Numbered from the stretch's first letter, positions 8,387 through 17,508 are shown. The stretch: DNA of 64,000 nt from Methylomagnum ishizawai (GCF_019670005.1 NZ_AP019783.1:950501-1014500); one strand, 5' to 3'. Translations and numbers: made by a program. The notes: a model not told the origin generated them from the sequence alone.

Positions 8387-9220
8387 ATGCCCTTGCAACA
8401 CTTGATCGATTGTTTCAACCAGCGCTTTGTCGAGGACGGCGGTCTCCACGAGCCGCCCCTGGTCTACCGGGAGGGGCGGGTGCTGGGCCGTTCCGGCGGC
8501 GCCGTCTTCACCAGCCGCCTGCGCCCGGTGCGGCTAGGCAGCAAGCCGTCGGTGATCCGGGGTTACGACGCGACCCTGCGGGTGGTGGAACCCGCCACCG
8601 ACGCGGAGGGGGCCGCGCTGGGCCTGTTCGCCGACGAGGCCGCCGATATCGTCAACCTGGACCGGCTGACCCGCACGGTCCACATGCTCAATTTCCTGCC
8701 GATCTCGCACGAGGGCGGCTATTTGTTCGTGCATGTCCATCCGCGCCATATCCTGGCGGTCAAGCGCGACCACGGCGCTTATTTCGAGGAGATCATCGTG
8801 GCTTGCGGTTTGTCGCCGCGGCGGGTGGTCATCTCGCTGACGGTGAATCCTGGGTATACGGCCCAGGTCGGGCTGTTGCTGGAGCGCTTGGAGAATTACC
8901 GCGCCAGGGGCTATGCCACCGCCATCAAGTTCGATATCCAGGCCGAGGAGGTGTTCCTCGAACGCTATTGCGTCGAGTTCCTGAACCGCCACCGGCCCGA
9001 TTTCGTGCGCTTCGCGAGTCCGGCCCACGTCCTGGGCGAGGAGCGCCGCCGCTCCGCCTTGTTGCGGGCGATCCGGCGGCTCGATACCCGGTTGTTGCTG
9101 GAGGCGGTGCGCGACGAGGCCGATGCCGCGCTGGCGGAATCCCTCCGCGCCGATTGCGTGCAGGGCGATTGGTACGAACTGGCGGTGGGGCGGACGCCGG
9201 TGCTGCGGGCGGCGGGATAG
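8387..9220 (+). CDS. Degenerate EAL-domain protein
   Basis: The 277-residue protein resembles a group of EAL-fold proteins: LDRLTRTVHMLNFLPI, GYLFVHVHPRHILAVKRDHG, FEEIIVACGLSPRRVVISL and a C-terminal RPDFVRFASPAHV follow the order of a c-di-GMP phosphodiesterase barrel. The catalytic Glu-Ala-Leu motif and most metal-binding acidic residues are absent: the expected EAL position reads GGAVFTSRLRP. I infer that it does not hydrolyse c-di-GMP and may act as a binding or regulatory protein. The ATG at 8387 follows CAGGAGAA; a longer in-frame start at 8300 encodes Pro/Gly-rich sequence typical of non-coding DNA. Confidence 0.65.
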   Translation: MPLQHLIDCFNQRFVEDGGLHEPPLVYREGRVLGRSGGAVFTSRLRPVRLGSKPSVIRGYDATLRVVEPATDAEGAALGLFADEAADIVNLDRLTRTVHMLNFLPISHEGGYLFVHVHPRHILAVKRDHGAYFEEIIVACGLSPRRVVISLTVNPGYTAQVGLLLERLENYRARGYATAIKFDIQAEEVFLERYCVEFLNRHRPDFVRFASPAHVLGEERRRSALLRAIRRLDTRLLLEAVRDEADAALAESLRADCVQGDWYELAVGRTPVLRAAG

Positions 9221-9223
9221 GCT

Positions 9224-9706
9224 TCAACCGGCCCGGCTTTGGGTCCAGGCCGCCCATTTGGCCTTGGCCTGCGCCTTGAGTTGGCGTGCCAGCCGGTAGA
9301 CCAGGGTTTGGACGATGCGGTCGTGGGCCCAGCGCAGCCAGCCGGTGATCGCCGTGTAGACCTGTGCGAATAGCTTGAAGGTGAGCAATTGCGGCTTGGT
9401 CAGGGCGAACACCCGCGCCACCAGCAAGGTGCCCAGCAGCTTGGCGAACACCTCGACCAAGAGGGCTTGCAGCAACAGGCCATGGGCCAACAGCCAGAGC
9501 GCCAGGAGGTTGATCGGCGTCACGATCAGCAGCGGGATCGAGAAGGCCAGCAAGGCGGTTTTGGGCGGGGTTTGGCCCAGCCAAGCCTCGAACTTGGCGA
9601 GGCGCAGCCAGCGGGCCAGGGTATGTCCCAGCGCGGTGAGGATATCCCACAGCCATTCTTCGATCAGCAGGAGGATGGCGAGCAGGGAGAGCAGGAATGT
9701 CTTCAT
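9224..9706 (-). CDS. Conserved membrane protein of unknown function
   Basis: The 160-residue product begins MKTFLLSLLAILLLIEEWLWDILT and has about three hydrophobic segments (1-24, 48-75 and 78-105), then an amphipathic, basic C-terminal region (FKLFAQVYTAITGWLRW, QTLVYRLARQLKAQAK). Near-identical layouts occur in beta- and gammaproteobacterial proteins that have no assigned function. It converges with the EAL-like gene, with only three bases between the stops. Confidence 0.65.
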   Translation of the reverse strand: MKTFLLSLLAILLLIEEWLWDILTALGHTLARWLRLAKFEAWLGQTPPKTALLAFSIPLLIVTPINLLALWLLAHGLLLQALLVEVFAKLLGTLLVARVFALTKPQLLTFKLFAQVYTAITGWLRWAHDRIVQTLVYRLARQLKAQAKAKWAAWTQSRAG

Positions 9707-9853
9707 GGGATGGGAAGCGGGTTGGGGAAGGGCGGTCGGCAGTATATCAGCCCGTTGGCGCGGCCCGGCCTGGCATGGGTACAAACTGAGGTTTGTACTC
9801 CGGGGCGATCCCGGCCAAGCGGCCCGGGCCATGGACCAGGATAGGGCGGAAAC

Positions 9854-9882
9854 AAAAAGGCCGGGTCGAACCCGGCCTTTTC
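9854..9882 (-). terminator. Intrinsic terminator of the argD-argF operon
   Basis: AAAGGCCGGGT-CGA-ACCCGGCCTTT, a perfect 11-bp stem followed on the minus strand by a T-rich run, begins about 20 bp past the argF stop. Confidence 0.85.
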
Positions 9883-9902
9883 CATGCATCCCGGCGCGGA
9901 AC

Positions 9903-10820
9903 TCAACCCGCCGCCGCCCGCGCCGGGCTGTCTTCCACCAACAGGAATTCCAACAGCGCCTTCTGCGAATGCAGGCGGTTCTCGGCCTCGTCCCAGACCA
10001 CGCTGTGCGGCCCTTCCAGGACTTCCGCGCTGACTTCCTCGCCGCGATGGGCGGGCAGGCAATGCATGAACAGCGCGTCCCGATCCGCCAAGCCCAGCAG
10101 GGCCGCATCGACCTGATAATCCTTGAACGCCTGTTCCCGTTTGGCCTGTTCCTCTTCCTGGCCCATGCTGGCCCAGACATCGGTGACCACCAGATCGGCC
10201 CCGCGCACGGCTTCCGCCGGGTCGCGCAGTAGGCTGACGCCCGGCGTGTTCAACAGCCCGGCTTCCGGCTCGTAGCCTTCCGGGCAGGCGATCCGTAGCT
10301 CGAAACCCAGGAGGCCCGCCGTCTCGATATAGGAATGGCACATGTTGTTGCCATCGCCGATCCAGGCCACGCTGCGCCCGGCGATATCGCCGCGCCGCTC
10401 GAACCAGGTCTGCATGTCCGCCAGCAATTGGCAGGGATGGAAACGGTCGCTCAGGCCGTTGATGACCGGCACCCTGGAATATTCGGCGAAGATTTCCACG
10501 GTGCGGTGGGCGTGGGTACGGAGCATGATGCAGTCCACCATCCGCGAAATCACCCGCGCCGAATCCTCGATGGGCTCGCCGCGCCCGAGTTGGGTGTCGC
10601 GCGGCGAGAGGAAGATCGCGCTGCCGCCGAACTGGGCCATCCCGGCCTCGAAGGAAATACGGGTCCGGGTCGAGGATTTCTCGAACAACATGCCCAGCAC
10701 GCGGTTCTTGAGCGGTTCGTAAATCCCTTTCAGGTGTTTGAGTTCGATGGCCCTATGGATCAAGCCCCGGAATTCCTGGGGGCTGAGGTCGGACAAGGTG
10801 ACCAAATGGCGCGGTTTCAT
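9903..10820 (-). CDS. argF: Ornithine carbamoyltransferase (anabolic)
   Basis: The 305-residue enzyme joins carbamoyl phosphate and ornithine to citrulline in arginine synthesis. The carbamoyl-phosphate loop [13 protein letters not shown] (about 47-59), MLRTHAH, the [12 protein letters not shown] motif and the ornithine-loop Cys in [17 protein letters not shown] are all present. Length and motifs fit the anabolic family. It starts 11 bp after the argD stop, so both are co-transcribed from the argD promoter. Confidence 0.96.
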   Translation of the reverse strand: MKPRHLVTLSDLSPQEFRGLIHRAIELKHLKGIYEPLKNRVLGMLFEKSSTRTRISFEAGMAQFGGSAIFLSPRDTQLGRGEPIEDSARVISRMVDCIMLRTHAHRTVEIFAEYSRVPVINGLSDRFHPCQLLADMQTWFERRGDIAGRSVAWIGDGNNMCHSYIETAGLLGFELRIACPEGYEPEAGLLNTPGVSLLRDPAEAVRGADLVVTDVWASMGQEEEQAKREQAFKDYQVDAALLGLADRDALFMHCLPAHRGEEVSAEVLEGPHSVVWDEAENRLHSQKALLEFLLVEDSPARAAAG

Positions 10821-10831
10821 GGGGTGACTTC

Positions 10832-12004
10832 CTATGGGGGGGTCGTGTATCCGGCGATGAGCGCGGCGACGCCGTCCACCAGTTGATCGGCTTCGGCGTC
10901 GCTCATGGTGAGCGGGGGTAATAGGCGGACGGTGCGGTCGGCGGTGACGTTGATGAGGAACCCTTGGTCCAGCGCCAGCCCGACCAGATCGGCGCAGGGC
11001 CGGTCCAGTTCGATGCCGAGCATCAAGCCGTGGCCGCGCACCTCGACCACGCCGGGCTGGTCCGCGAGCTTTTCGCGGAATCCGGCCAGGAGGCGGCGGC
11101 CCAGTTCGCCCGCCCGCGCCACGAGGCCCTGTTCGCGCAGGGTGTCGATGACGGTCAGCCCGGCCCGGCAGGCCAGCAGGTTGCCGCCGAAGGTGGAGCC
11201 GTGCTTGCCCGCCGTCAGCATCCGCGCCGCCACGCCCCGCGCCAGGCATGCGCCGATGGGCATCCCGTTCCCCAGCGCCTTGGCGAGGCTCATCACGTCG
11301 GGCAGGGCGTCGCCGTGTTGGAAGGCGAACCAGGTTCCGGTACGGCCCATGCCGGTCTGCACCTCGTCCAGCATCAACAACCAGCCGCGTTCGTCGCAGA
11401 GTTTGCGCAGGGCGGGCAGATAATCCGGTGGCGGCACCCGCACCCCGCCTTCGCCCTGCACCGGCTCGACCAGCACCGCGACCACGTTGGGATCGTCCAC
11501 CGCCGCCACCGCCGCCGCGTCGCCGTGCGGCACCCGCACGAAGCCGCCGACCAGGGGCTCGAAACCTTCCTGGACCTTGGGATTGCCGGTGGCGCTGAGG
11601 GTGGCGAGGGTGCGGCCATGGAAGCTGTTCTCCATGACCACCACGGCGGGGGCGTCGATATCCTTGCTGTGGCCGTAGCGGCGGGCGATCTTGAGCGCGG
11701 CCTCGTTGGCCTCCGCGCCGGAATTGCAGAAGAAGGCGTTGTCGAGGCCGCTCAGGGCGCAGAGTTCGGCGGCGAGGCGTTCCTGTAGCCCGATGTGGTA
11801 GATGTTCGAGGTATGCAGCAGGGTCGCGGCCTGCTCGGCCAGGGCGCGGGCCAGGGCCGGATGCGCGTGGCCCAGGCCGCACACGGCGATCCCGGAAATC
11901 GCGTCGAAATAGCGGCGGCCCTGGGTATCCCACAGCCAGACGCCCTCGCCGCGTTCGAACGCGACGGGTAGCCGCGCATAGGTCGGCATCACCTGATCGG
12001 TCAT
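10832..12004 (-). CDS. argD: Acetylornithine aminotransferase
   Basis: A 390-residue class-III PLP aminotransferase. Visible landmarks are [14 protein letters not shown] (phosphate-binding loop), [35 protein letters not shown], the PLP lysine in [17 protein letters not shown] and [13 protein letters not shown]. It converts N-acetylglutamate semialdehyde to N-acetylornithine. The ATG at 12004 is chosen because GGAGGGG lies just upstream and the family starts this way; the frame stays open much further upstream but encodes no family sequence. argF follows. See the leader hairpin and promoter entries. Confidence 0.95.
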   Translation of the reverse strand: MTDQVMPTYARLPVAFERGEGVWLWDTQGRRYFDAISGIAVCGLGHAHPALARALAEQAATLLHTSNIYHIGLQERLAAELCALSGLDNAFFCNSGAEANEAALKIARRYGHSKDIDAPAVVVMENSFHGRTLATLSATGNPKVQEGFEPLVGGFVRVPHGDAAAVAAVDDPNVVAVLVEPVQGEGGVRVPPPDYLPALRKLCDERGWLLMLDEVQTGMGRTGTWFAFQHGDALPDVMSLAKALGNGMPIGACLARGVAARMLTAGKHGSTFGGNLLACRAGLTVIDTLREQGLVARAGELGRRLLAGFREKLADQPGVVEVRGHGLMLGIELDRPCADLVGLALDQGFLINVTADRTVRLLPPLTMSDAEADQLVDGVAALIAGYTTPP

Positions 12005-12027
12005 CGAAAACCCCTCCGAAAATAAAA

Positions 12028-12047
12028 GGGCAGTCGCGAGACTGCCC
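12028..12047 (-). terminator. Terminator-like hairpin in the argD leader
   Basis: Read on the minus strand it is GGGCAGTC-TCGC-GACTGCCC followed by TTTTATTTTC and then the argD ribosome binding site. The stem is a perfect 8 bp. It begins about 12 bases after the predicted transcription start and 24 bases before the argD ATG. It cannot be the terminator of an upstream minus-strand gene because the divergent YcgN gene lies there. It may attenuate argDF transcription or shape the 5' end of the mRNA. Confidence 0.6.
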
Positions 12048-12065
12048 TGGAAAACGAAGCGCGTG

Positions 12066-12093
12066 ATTATAGTGAAAATAAACCGCCGCACAA
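12066..12093 (-). promoter_or_regulatory. Sigma-70-type promoter of argD-argF
   Basis: On the minus strand, TTGTGC (-35, 12088-12093), a 16-bp spacer and a perfect TATAAT (-10, 12066-12071) place transcription start near 12059, about 55 bases upstream of the argD ATG. An imperfect inverted repeat (CGCCGC-a-CAAG / CTTG-c-GCGGCG, about 12084-12115) covers the -35 region and could be an operator. Confidence 0.65.
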
Positions 12094-12220
12094 GCGCTGA
12101 TAACACTTGCGCGGCGTTCGTTTTCCGACGCGGGGTCCGGCGATTCCGGCACCGGGGCCATGCTTTTATTTCCCCCGGTCCAGGCTTTATGCTCTGCCGT
12201 TTTCCACGGGGGCGGGCGAT

Positions 12221-12646
12221 ATGGGCTTTTGGCGCGAAAAAACCTTGGGCGAGATGAGCGAATGGGAGTGGGAATCGCTCTGTGATGGCTGCGGGCGCTG
12301 CTGCCTGCACAAGCTCGAAGACGAGGACACCGGGGAAATCCTGTTCACGCGGGTGGCCTGCCATCTGCTGGATATCGGCACCTGCCGTTGCGGCAATTAC
12401 GCCAAGCGCAGCAAGCTGGTGCCGGATTGCCTGAGCCTGCGCGATGGCTTCACCCAATTCCACTGGCTGCCTTCCACCTGCGCCTACCGCCTGCTCGCCC
12501 AGGGCGACGACCTGCCCGCTTGGCACCCGCTGGTGTCGGGCCGGGCCGATTCGGTCCACGCCGCCGGGATATCGGTGCGGGGGTTCGCCCTGCCCGAAGC
12601 CGGGGTGGATTGCCTGGAGGACCATGTCATCGAATGGCTGGAATGA
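12221..12646 (+). CDS. YcgN-family cysteine cluster protein (UPF0260)
   Basis: The 141-residue product begins [20 protein letters not shown] and carries the family's cysteine pattern: [33 protein letters not shown] and STCAYRLL. This arrangement suggests bound iron-sulphur or zinc. Members are conserved in proteobacteria and have no established function. The ATG at 12221 gives the family's usual start. It is divergent from argDF. Confidence 0.85.
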   Translation: MGFWREKTLGEMSEWEWESLCDGCGRCCLHKLEDEDTGEILFTRVACHLLDIGTCRCGNYAKRSKLVPDCLSLRDGFTQFHWLPSTCAYRLLAQGDDLPAWHPLVSGRADSVHAAGISVRGFALPEAGVDCLEDHVIEWLE

Positions 12647-12820
12647 GCCGTCCCGGCGGAGTCCGCCGCCGGGTTTCCGACGCCCTCCCGGCGTTTCGTC
12701 CGCGCTCCCGCCGCCGGAAAATTGGCGGCTTCCGCCTTTGTTCCCAGCGCCCCCGCGCCGTTTGGCCGGGAACGGAATCTGCATGGCCGCTCCCAACCGA
12801 ATCTATTGCCGGGGGTAGCC

Positions 12821-13627
12821 ATGAAAAAAATCCTCGTACCGACCATCGGCGGGCTGGTGCTGGCCGCCTTGGGGGTGTTGGCCCTGTGGGCCGATCCCGG
12901 CGGACGCTATGTCAATCTGCCGGGTTTGCTGCTGGTGACGTTGGGCACGCTGCTGGCCTCGATGCTGGCGCATTCGCGCCGCGGCGTTTTCGAGATGCTC
13001 GGACGCCTGCCCGCCAAGCTCAAAGGCCGTCGCGCCGCGGACCGGGAGGAATTGGAAACCCTGTTGCGGGTGGCGGAATGGCACCGCCTGGGCCGGATGC
13101 AAATCGCCGAGCAGACCGCCAAGAAACTGCGCGATCCGATCCTGCGCGGCGGGGCCGAGATGGTGATCGGCCGCACCCCGGAGGCCGAGTTGGGCCGGAT
13201 GCTGTCCTGGAAAATCGGGGCGCAGCGCGAACGCGACCAGGACGATATCAAAATCGTCCTGACCATGGCCGGGTTCGCCCCGGCGCTGGGGATGCTGGGG
13301 ACCTTGATCGGCCTGATCGAGATGATGTACGCCCTGGACGCCAACCAGATGGCCCATATCGGCACGGCCATGGGCTTCGCGTTGTTGTCCACGGTGTATG
13401 GGCTGGTGGCCGCCAACCTGGTGTTGAAGCCCATCGCCGTGCGCTTGGAGGACACCGCCCGCGAGCAATTGGCGTGGCGGCATGTGCAGGCGGAAATCCT
13501 CCGGCTGCTGCACGAGCGCGGCCATCCTTCCTTGATCCGGGATTATTGGCAGGCGTTCCAGGAGCGCTCGACCGGTCCCGAGTCCGCGCAAGCCCTGGAA
13601 CTGGCCCCCTCCAAATCCTCGCCCTAG
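12821..13627 (+). CDS. MotA/TolQ/ExbB-type stator subunit (MotA-like)
   Basis: The 268-residue protein starts MKKILVPTIGGLVLAALGVLAL and has the MotA four-helix pattern: two N-terminal segments (about 7-24 and 31-48), a cytoplasmic loop of about 100 residues, and GFAPALGMLGTLIGLIEMM plus MGFALLSTVYGLVAANLVL. The Pro in the third helix and Thr/Ser residues lining the fourth are characteristic of the ion path. A MotB/OmpA partner follows nine bases after the stop. It is probably a flagellar stator, but motor genes are not adjacent, so another stator-type role is possible. Confidence 0.8.
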   Translation: MKKILVPTIGGLVLAALGVLALWADPGGRYVNLPGLLLVTLGTLLASMLAHSRRGVFEMLGRLPAKLKGRRAADREELETLLRVAEWHRLGRMQIAEQTAKKLRDPILRGGAEMVIGRTPEAELGRMLSWKIGAQRERDQDDIKIVLTMAGFAPALGMLGTLIGLIEMMYALDANQMAHIGTAMGFALLSTVYGLVAANLVLKPIAVRLEDTAREQLAWRHVQAEILRLLHERGHPSLIRDYWQAFQERSTGPESAQALELAPSKSSP

Positions 13628-13636
13628 GTGGACGCC

Positions 13637-14509
13637 ATGATTTCGCCTTCCTATTCCCGCCCCGGTCCCGCCGCCAAAACCAGTCCGGTTCCGCCGCCCG
13701 ATCCTTGGCAAACGGCGCAATCCGAAACCGCCCAGGACACCGCGGGAAATTGGCTGCTCAGTTACTCGGACCTGATGACCTTGCTGTTCACCTTCTTCGT
13801 GATGTTGTTCGCCTATCAGAAGGCCTTGCCCGGCAAGGCCGTGGCCGGTACCGCATCCCCGCCGGTCGTCGCGGCCCCGGTGCTGCCGGTCCAACCGCCC
13901 ACGCCGGCGGCCCGGCCCATCGCCCACGCCACGGTCCCGCCGCCGGCCGTGGACGATGAGGCCTTCCCGCCACCGTCCGCCGCCGCGCCCGATCCCACCG
14001 GGGCCGAAACCCCGGCCCCGGAACAGCCGCGTTGGCTTTCGGTCCCGGATGCCGCCCCGTCCCAGGCTCGGCCCGATCCCGGTGCCGACGCGCTGTTGGG
14101 CGGCGATATCGAGGTTTCCGCGACGCCCGGCCAGGTGCGTTTGGAGATTGGCGATAGCATCTTGTTCGATCCGGCCAGCGCCGACTTGAAGGCGGAGGGC
14201 GGTGCCGTCCTGGATCGGCTGGCGCATTGGCTGCGCGATCATCCGGGCACCATCGCGGTCGAGGGCCACACCGACAACCAACCCATCGCCGGCGGGCGCT
14301 ATCGTTCCAACTGGGAATTGTCCTCGGCGCGGGCCAGCACGGTGGCGCGGGCTTTGATCGAGCGCGGCGTCCCGGCGGAGCGCCTGCGGGCCGTGGGTTT
14401 GGCCGATACCCAGCCCAAGGCCGACAATCTCACGCCGCAAGGCCGGGCCGGCAACCGGCGGGTGGCCTTGGTGGTGTTCATGGAGCGGGGCGGGGAAGTG
14501 AGGATTTGA
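13637..14509 (+). CDS. MotB-like stator subunit with OmpA peptidoglycan-binding domain
   Basis: The 290-residue protein has one N-terminal membrane helix with the ion-carrying Asp (NWLLSYSDLMTLLFTFFVM, about 39-57), a Pro/Ala-rich linker of roughly 85 residues and an OmpA domain containing GHTDNQPIAGGRYRSNWELS. AGGTGG precedes the ATG at 13637; an in-frame GTG at 13628 is the alternative. The linker replaces the short amphipathic plug that follows the helix in standard MotB; I see no obvious plug helix. It pairs with the MotA-like gene directly upstream. Confidence 0.82.
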   Translation: MISPSYSRPGPAAKTSPVPPPDPWQTAQSETAQDTAGNWLLSYSDLMTLLFTFFVMLFAYQKALPGKAVAGTASPPVVAAPVLPVQPPTPAARPIAHATVPPPAVDDEAFPPPSAAAPDPTGAETPAPEQPRWLSVPDAAPSQARPDPGADALLGGDIEVSATPGQVRLEIGDSILFDPASADLKAEGGAVLDRLAHWLRDHPGTIAVEGHTDNQPIAGGRYRSNWELSSARASTVARALIERGVPAERLRAVGLADTQPKADNLTPQGRAGNRRVALVVFMERGGEVRI

Positions 14510-14583
14510 GCGGGACGGTCGGGGCGTGGCCGGCTCCTGGGGGGAACCGGCGAGAGTGTTGCGGCGCGGGGACGGGCCACGGC

Positions 14584-14636
14584 AAAAAACAACTTCCCGA
14601 AGTCCGCACGCTACCCAGGCATTCGGGAAAGTTGTT
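14584..14636 (-). terminator. Terminator after the DUF2934-type gene
   Basis: On the minus strand AACAACTTTCCCGAA (one bulged base), a 20-base loop and TTCGGGAAGTTGTT are followed by TTTTTT. It lies five bases past the stop of the gene at 14642. Confidence 0.75.
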
Positions 14637-14641
14637 CTCGC

Positions 14642-15037
14642 TTAACGGCCCTGGCCGAGTTGGGCCATCACGGCGGCCTTGGCGGTTTCCCAATCCTCTT
14701 GCTCGAAGCCCGGCTCGAAATTGCGTTTCTCGGCCAGATAGTACGCGGCTTCCTCGATCATCTTCTGGATTGCCTCGGGGCCGGGCACGGGCGGCGCGGC
14801 GGGGTCTTCTTCGACCGCTTCCTTGGCGGGCTTGGCGGTGGCTTTGGGGGGCTTGGCGGCTTTGGCGGCGGGCGCTTCCGGTGCCGGCGCGGCGGGTGGC
14901 GTTTCGGGCTCTACCGGGGGAAGTACGGAAGCCGCCGCCGTTGCGCTGGTATCGGACAGGCCAGTGGGCGGGGCGGCTTTGGCGCTCCCGGCGGTTTTGC
15001 TGGATTTGGCGGGCTTGGCGGATTTGGACTCGGCCAT
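14642..15037 (-). CDS. DUF2934-type protein with Ala/Pro-rich N-terminus
   Basis: The 131-residue product has a low-complexity Ala-Lys-Pro N-terminal part (about 1-85) and a C-terminal helical segment, IQKMIEEAAYYLAEKR through FEQEDWETAKAAV (about 89-123). The second part matches the DUF2934 pattern, in which a helix is followed by a glycine-containing turn, an acidic residue and a Trp. Function is unknown. It is monocistronic, with its own terminator. Confidence 0.65.
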   Translation of the reverse strand: MAESKSAKPAKSSKTAGSAKAAPPTGLSDTSATAAASVLPPVEPETPPAAPAPEAPAAKAAKPPKATAKPAKEAVEEDPAAPPVPGPEAIQKMIEEAAYYLAEKRNFEPGFEQEDWETAKAAVMAQLGQGR

Positions 15038-15372
15038 GCTGGGTCTCCTGATCTAGGGTTTGTCGATGGATTCGAAGGACGGGAATAAATTGTATGACGC
15101 TTCCATGGTGGCAAGGGTTGCCGTGGTGGCGACACTTTATTTTGCGCCATGAACATGAAGGAATGTTTGGGACCGGGGATTCTTCCGCGGGGGTGGGGAA
15201 GGCATTGGCCGGTGCCGGGTATCGGGGCGGGGTTATCGCGCTGGCCTGGGTGGCCGGCGGGGCGGGCATCGTCCGGTATATTCCGGTACCGGGCCGCGCC
15301 GTGGGTCGGATTCCCGGCGGATGGAAGGGCCCGCGCCGGGAATAGGGGCGTCGTCCTGGGAAAGCGCGCCCA
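15038..15372. other. Intergenic region
   Basis: 335 bp without a convincing gene. The part next to 15090 is AT-richer (AATAAATTGTATGACG) and probably carries the promoter of the minus-strand DUF2934-type gene: TACAAT can be read on the minus strand, but the only TTGCCA upstream is at a poor 14-bp spacing. Confidence 0.4.
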
Positions 15373-15594
15373 TCAATTCAGGTATACCACGCGGTTTTTC
15401 TGGCCATGGTGCTGGTAGCCGGGCGTATAGAGGTCGGCCCATTGATCGTCGTCGCCTTTGCGGGGGGTGAAGGCGACCATTTCGCAATTCGCACCATGCC
15501 GTTGCCGGTCGTAGGGGGACCAGACCTGGGTCAAGCCCACGCCAGAAACGAACCACAACATGGAGATGCGTCGATAAGCTTTGGGTTTGTACAT
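15373..15594 (-). CDS. Small hypothetical protein
   Basis: A 73-residue product starts at the ATG at 15594 (MYKPKAYRRISMLWFVSG), with AGGTGG nine bases upstream. It has a short hydrophobic segment near residues 12-24 and a polar, aromatic C-terminal half (QWADLYTPGYQHHGQKNR). I do not recognise a family. The start signal and the non-repetitive composition favour a real gene; nothing else supports it. Confidence 0.4.
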   Translation of the reverse strand: MYKPKAYRRISMLWFVSGVGLTQVWSPYDRQRHGANCEMVAFTPRKGDDDQWADLYTPGYQHHGQKNRVVYLN

Positions 15595-15948
15595 GGGAGC
15601 CACCTGGTAGTTTTGTCCCTATTGTTATTAGCGGCGGATTCCGCGTTTACAAGAGGGGAGCCATGAAAGTTTTGGTTATGGACGGGTCCGCCGGAGGGCG
15701 GTTCCGCGCCGCTTGGCCGGATTCCCGGACCCCGCCGGGCTGGCCGGGAATCCCATGGCCCGGGGCGGATTCCGGGGGGCGGTCCTGCCGGATTCCGCTC
15801 CACGGGACCCTGTGGCGGCGTCGATTGGAAGCGGTCGGAGCGTCCGGAGTTCCCGCGGATACGGAACGCCGTCCACCTGGACCTTGGACCCGGCGGCTCC
15901 GTCGCTAAACTATACACCCATCTTGGATATCGTCCCGCCGGAGGCAGT
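15595..15948. other. Intergenic region upstream of the polyphosphate kinase gene
   Basis: 354 bp, very GC-rich, with many short variants of GGATTCC/CCGGGAATCCC between 15690 and 15800. No reading frame looks like a protein. A GGAGG site lies just before the ATG at 15949; CTATACA near 15910 could be part of its promoter. Confidence 0.4.
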
Positions 15949-17430
15949 ATGTTCGAAGCGGCCGCGCTGAAAAGCAAATTAGCGAGGGAGGATTACGACC
16001 AGCAAGTCGATGATCTACGTATGCGCCTCTTGGATGCCCAACAACGCTTGGACACGGCGCGGGTGGCGGTGGTTCTCATCGTGGCGGGGGTGGATTGCGC
16101 GGGCAAGGGCGATGTGATCGGCATGCTGAACCAATGGCTGGACCCGCGCTATATGCGGACCCATGCCTTCGGCGAGCCTTCCGATGAGGAGCGCGAACGG
16201 CCCCGCCATTGGCGTTATTGGCTGAGCCTACCGCCACGGGGCCGGATCGGCCTGTACGCCATGGGTTGGTATGGCGCGCCGCTGGCCGACCGTATCCATG
16301 GCCGCATCGGTCCGGCCAAACTGGACGCCGAACTGGCCCATATCAACCGGCTGGAAAAAATGCTCGCCGACGACGGCACCCTGGTGTTGAAATGCTGGCT
16401 GCACCTCAGCCAGAAACAGCAGCGCAAAACCCTGGAACGACTCGAAGCCGACCCCGAAACCGCCTGGAAAGTCGGCAAGCTGGATAGGAAGCACCTCAAG
16501 CTCTACGGGGAATTCATCGGGATCGCCGAGCATACCCTGCGCCAGACCGACACCCCCGAAGCGCCCTGGCTGATTATCAACGCCTACGATCCCCACTACC
16601 GGAGGATCGCCCTCGCCCAATGGTTGATCGACCGTATTTCCGCCCGCCTGGACGCGGTCGACGGAGCGGCGGGCCCCAGTCCGAAAATCCAGGCATGCCC
16701 TCCCGATCATCGTGGCCGGGATATCCTGGCCGCGCTGGATTTGGGCCAGACCTTGGATAAATCCACCTATCAAAAACGCTTGGCGCACTGGCAAGGCCGG
16801 CTCAACCGCTTGTCCCGCCAGGCCCGCCAACAAAAGCGTTCCGCCATCTTGTTATTCGAGGGCTGGGACGCGGCGGGGAAGGGCGGCACCATCCGCCGCA
16901 TCACCCAGGCCATGGACGCGCGCAATTACCAAGTGATCCCCATCGCCGCGCCCACCGACGAGGAAAAGGCCCGGCATTATCTGTGGCGGTTCTGGCGGCA
17001 TTTGCCGCGGGGCGGCAAAGTCACCCTGTACGACCGCAGTTGGTATGGGCGGGTTTTGGTGGAACGGGTGGAGGGCTTCGCCGAACCCGCCGAATGGGGC
17101 CGGGCCTATTCGGAGATCAACGATTTCGAGGAGGAATTGACCGACCATGGGATTATCCTCCTGAAGTTCTGGTTGCATATCGACCGGGACGAGCAATTAC
17201 GGCGTTTCCAAGCGCGGGAAAACACCGTGTATAAGCGCTACAAAATCACGGAGGAGGATTATCGCAACCGGGGAAAATGGGCGGATTATGTCGAGGCGGT
17301 CAATGCCATGGTGACGCGGACCAGTACCGAGTACGCGCCCTGGCGGTTGGTGTCCGCGCAAAATAAATATTATGGACGGCTGCAAGTGCTGGAATGGGTG
17401 TGCGAAGCCTACCAGCGGGCCTTGGATTGA
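15949..17430 (+). CDS. pap: Polyphosphate:AMP phosphotransferase (two-domain PPK2)
   Basis: The 493-residue protein contains two PPK2 domains in tandem (about 1-230 and 270-493). The Walker A motifs are GVDCAGKGDV (about 49) and GWDAAGKGGT (about 306); the second domain also has DRSWYGRVLVERVEGF and a lid-type KITEEDYRNRGKW. This class-II layout is that of Pap, which makes ADP from AMP using polyphosphate. In known class-II enzymes the C-terminal domain is the active one, and the better motif conservation here fits that. The gene appears monocistronic. Confidence 0.92.
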   Translation: MFEAAALKSKLAREDYDQQVDDLRMRLLDAQQRLDTARVAVVLIVAGVDCAGKGDVIGMLNQWLDPRYMRTHAFGEPSDEERERPRHWRYWLSLPPRGRIGLYAMGWYGAPLADRIHGRIGPAKLDAELAHINRLEKMLADDGTLVLKCWLHLSQKQQRKTLERLEADPETAWKVGKLDRKHLKLYGEFIGIAEHTLRQTDTPEAPWLIINAYDPHYRRIALAQWLIDRISARLDAVDGAAGPSPKIQACPPDHRGRDILAALDLGQTLDKSTYQKRLAHWQGRLNRLSRQARQQKRSAILLFEGWDAAGKGGTIRRITQAMDARNYQVIPIAAPTDEEKARHYLWRFWRHLPRGGKVTLYDRSWYGRVLVERVEGFAEPAEWGRAYSEINDFEEELTDHGIILLKFWLHIDRDEQLRRFQARENTVYKRYKITEEDYRNRGKWADYVEAVNAMVTRTSTEYAPWRLVSAQNKYYGRLQVLEWVCEAYQRALD

Positions 17431-17508
17431 TAGGGAAGTTTGATTTATGGGGGGCGTTGGCGCGATGCCAATGCCTGGAAATGGGTCTTCGTTATGGGGA
17501 ATTGGTCT

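Noticed and set aside
10832-12796. Upstream extension of argD to 12796
   Set aside because: The added sequence lacks family resemblance, crosses the argD promoter and hairpin and runs antisense to the YcgN-type gene.
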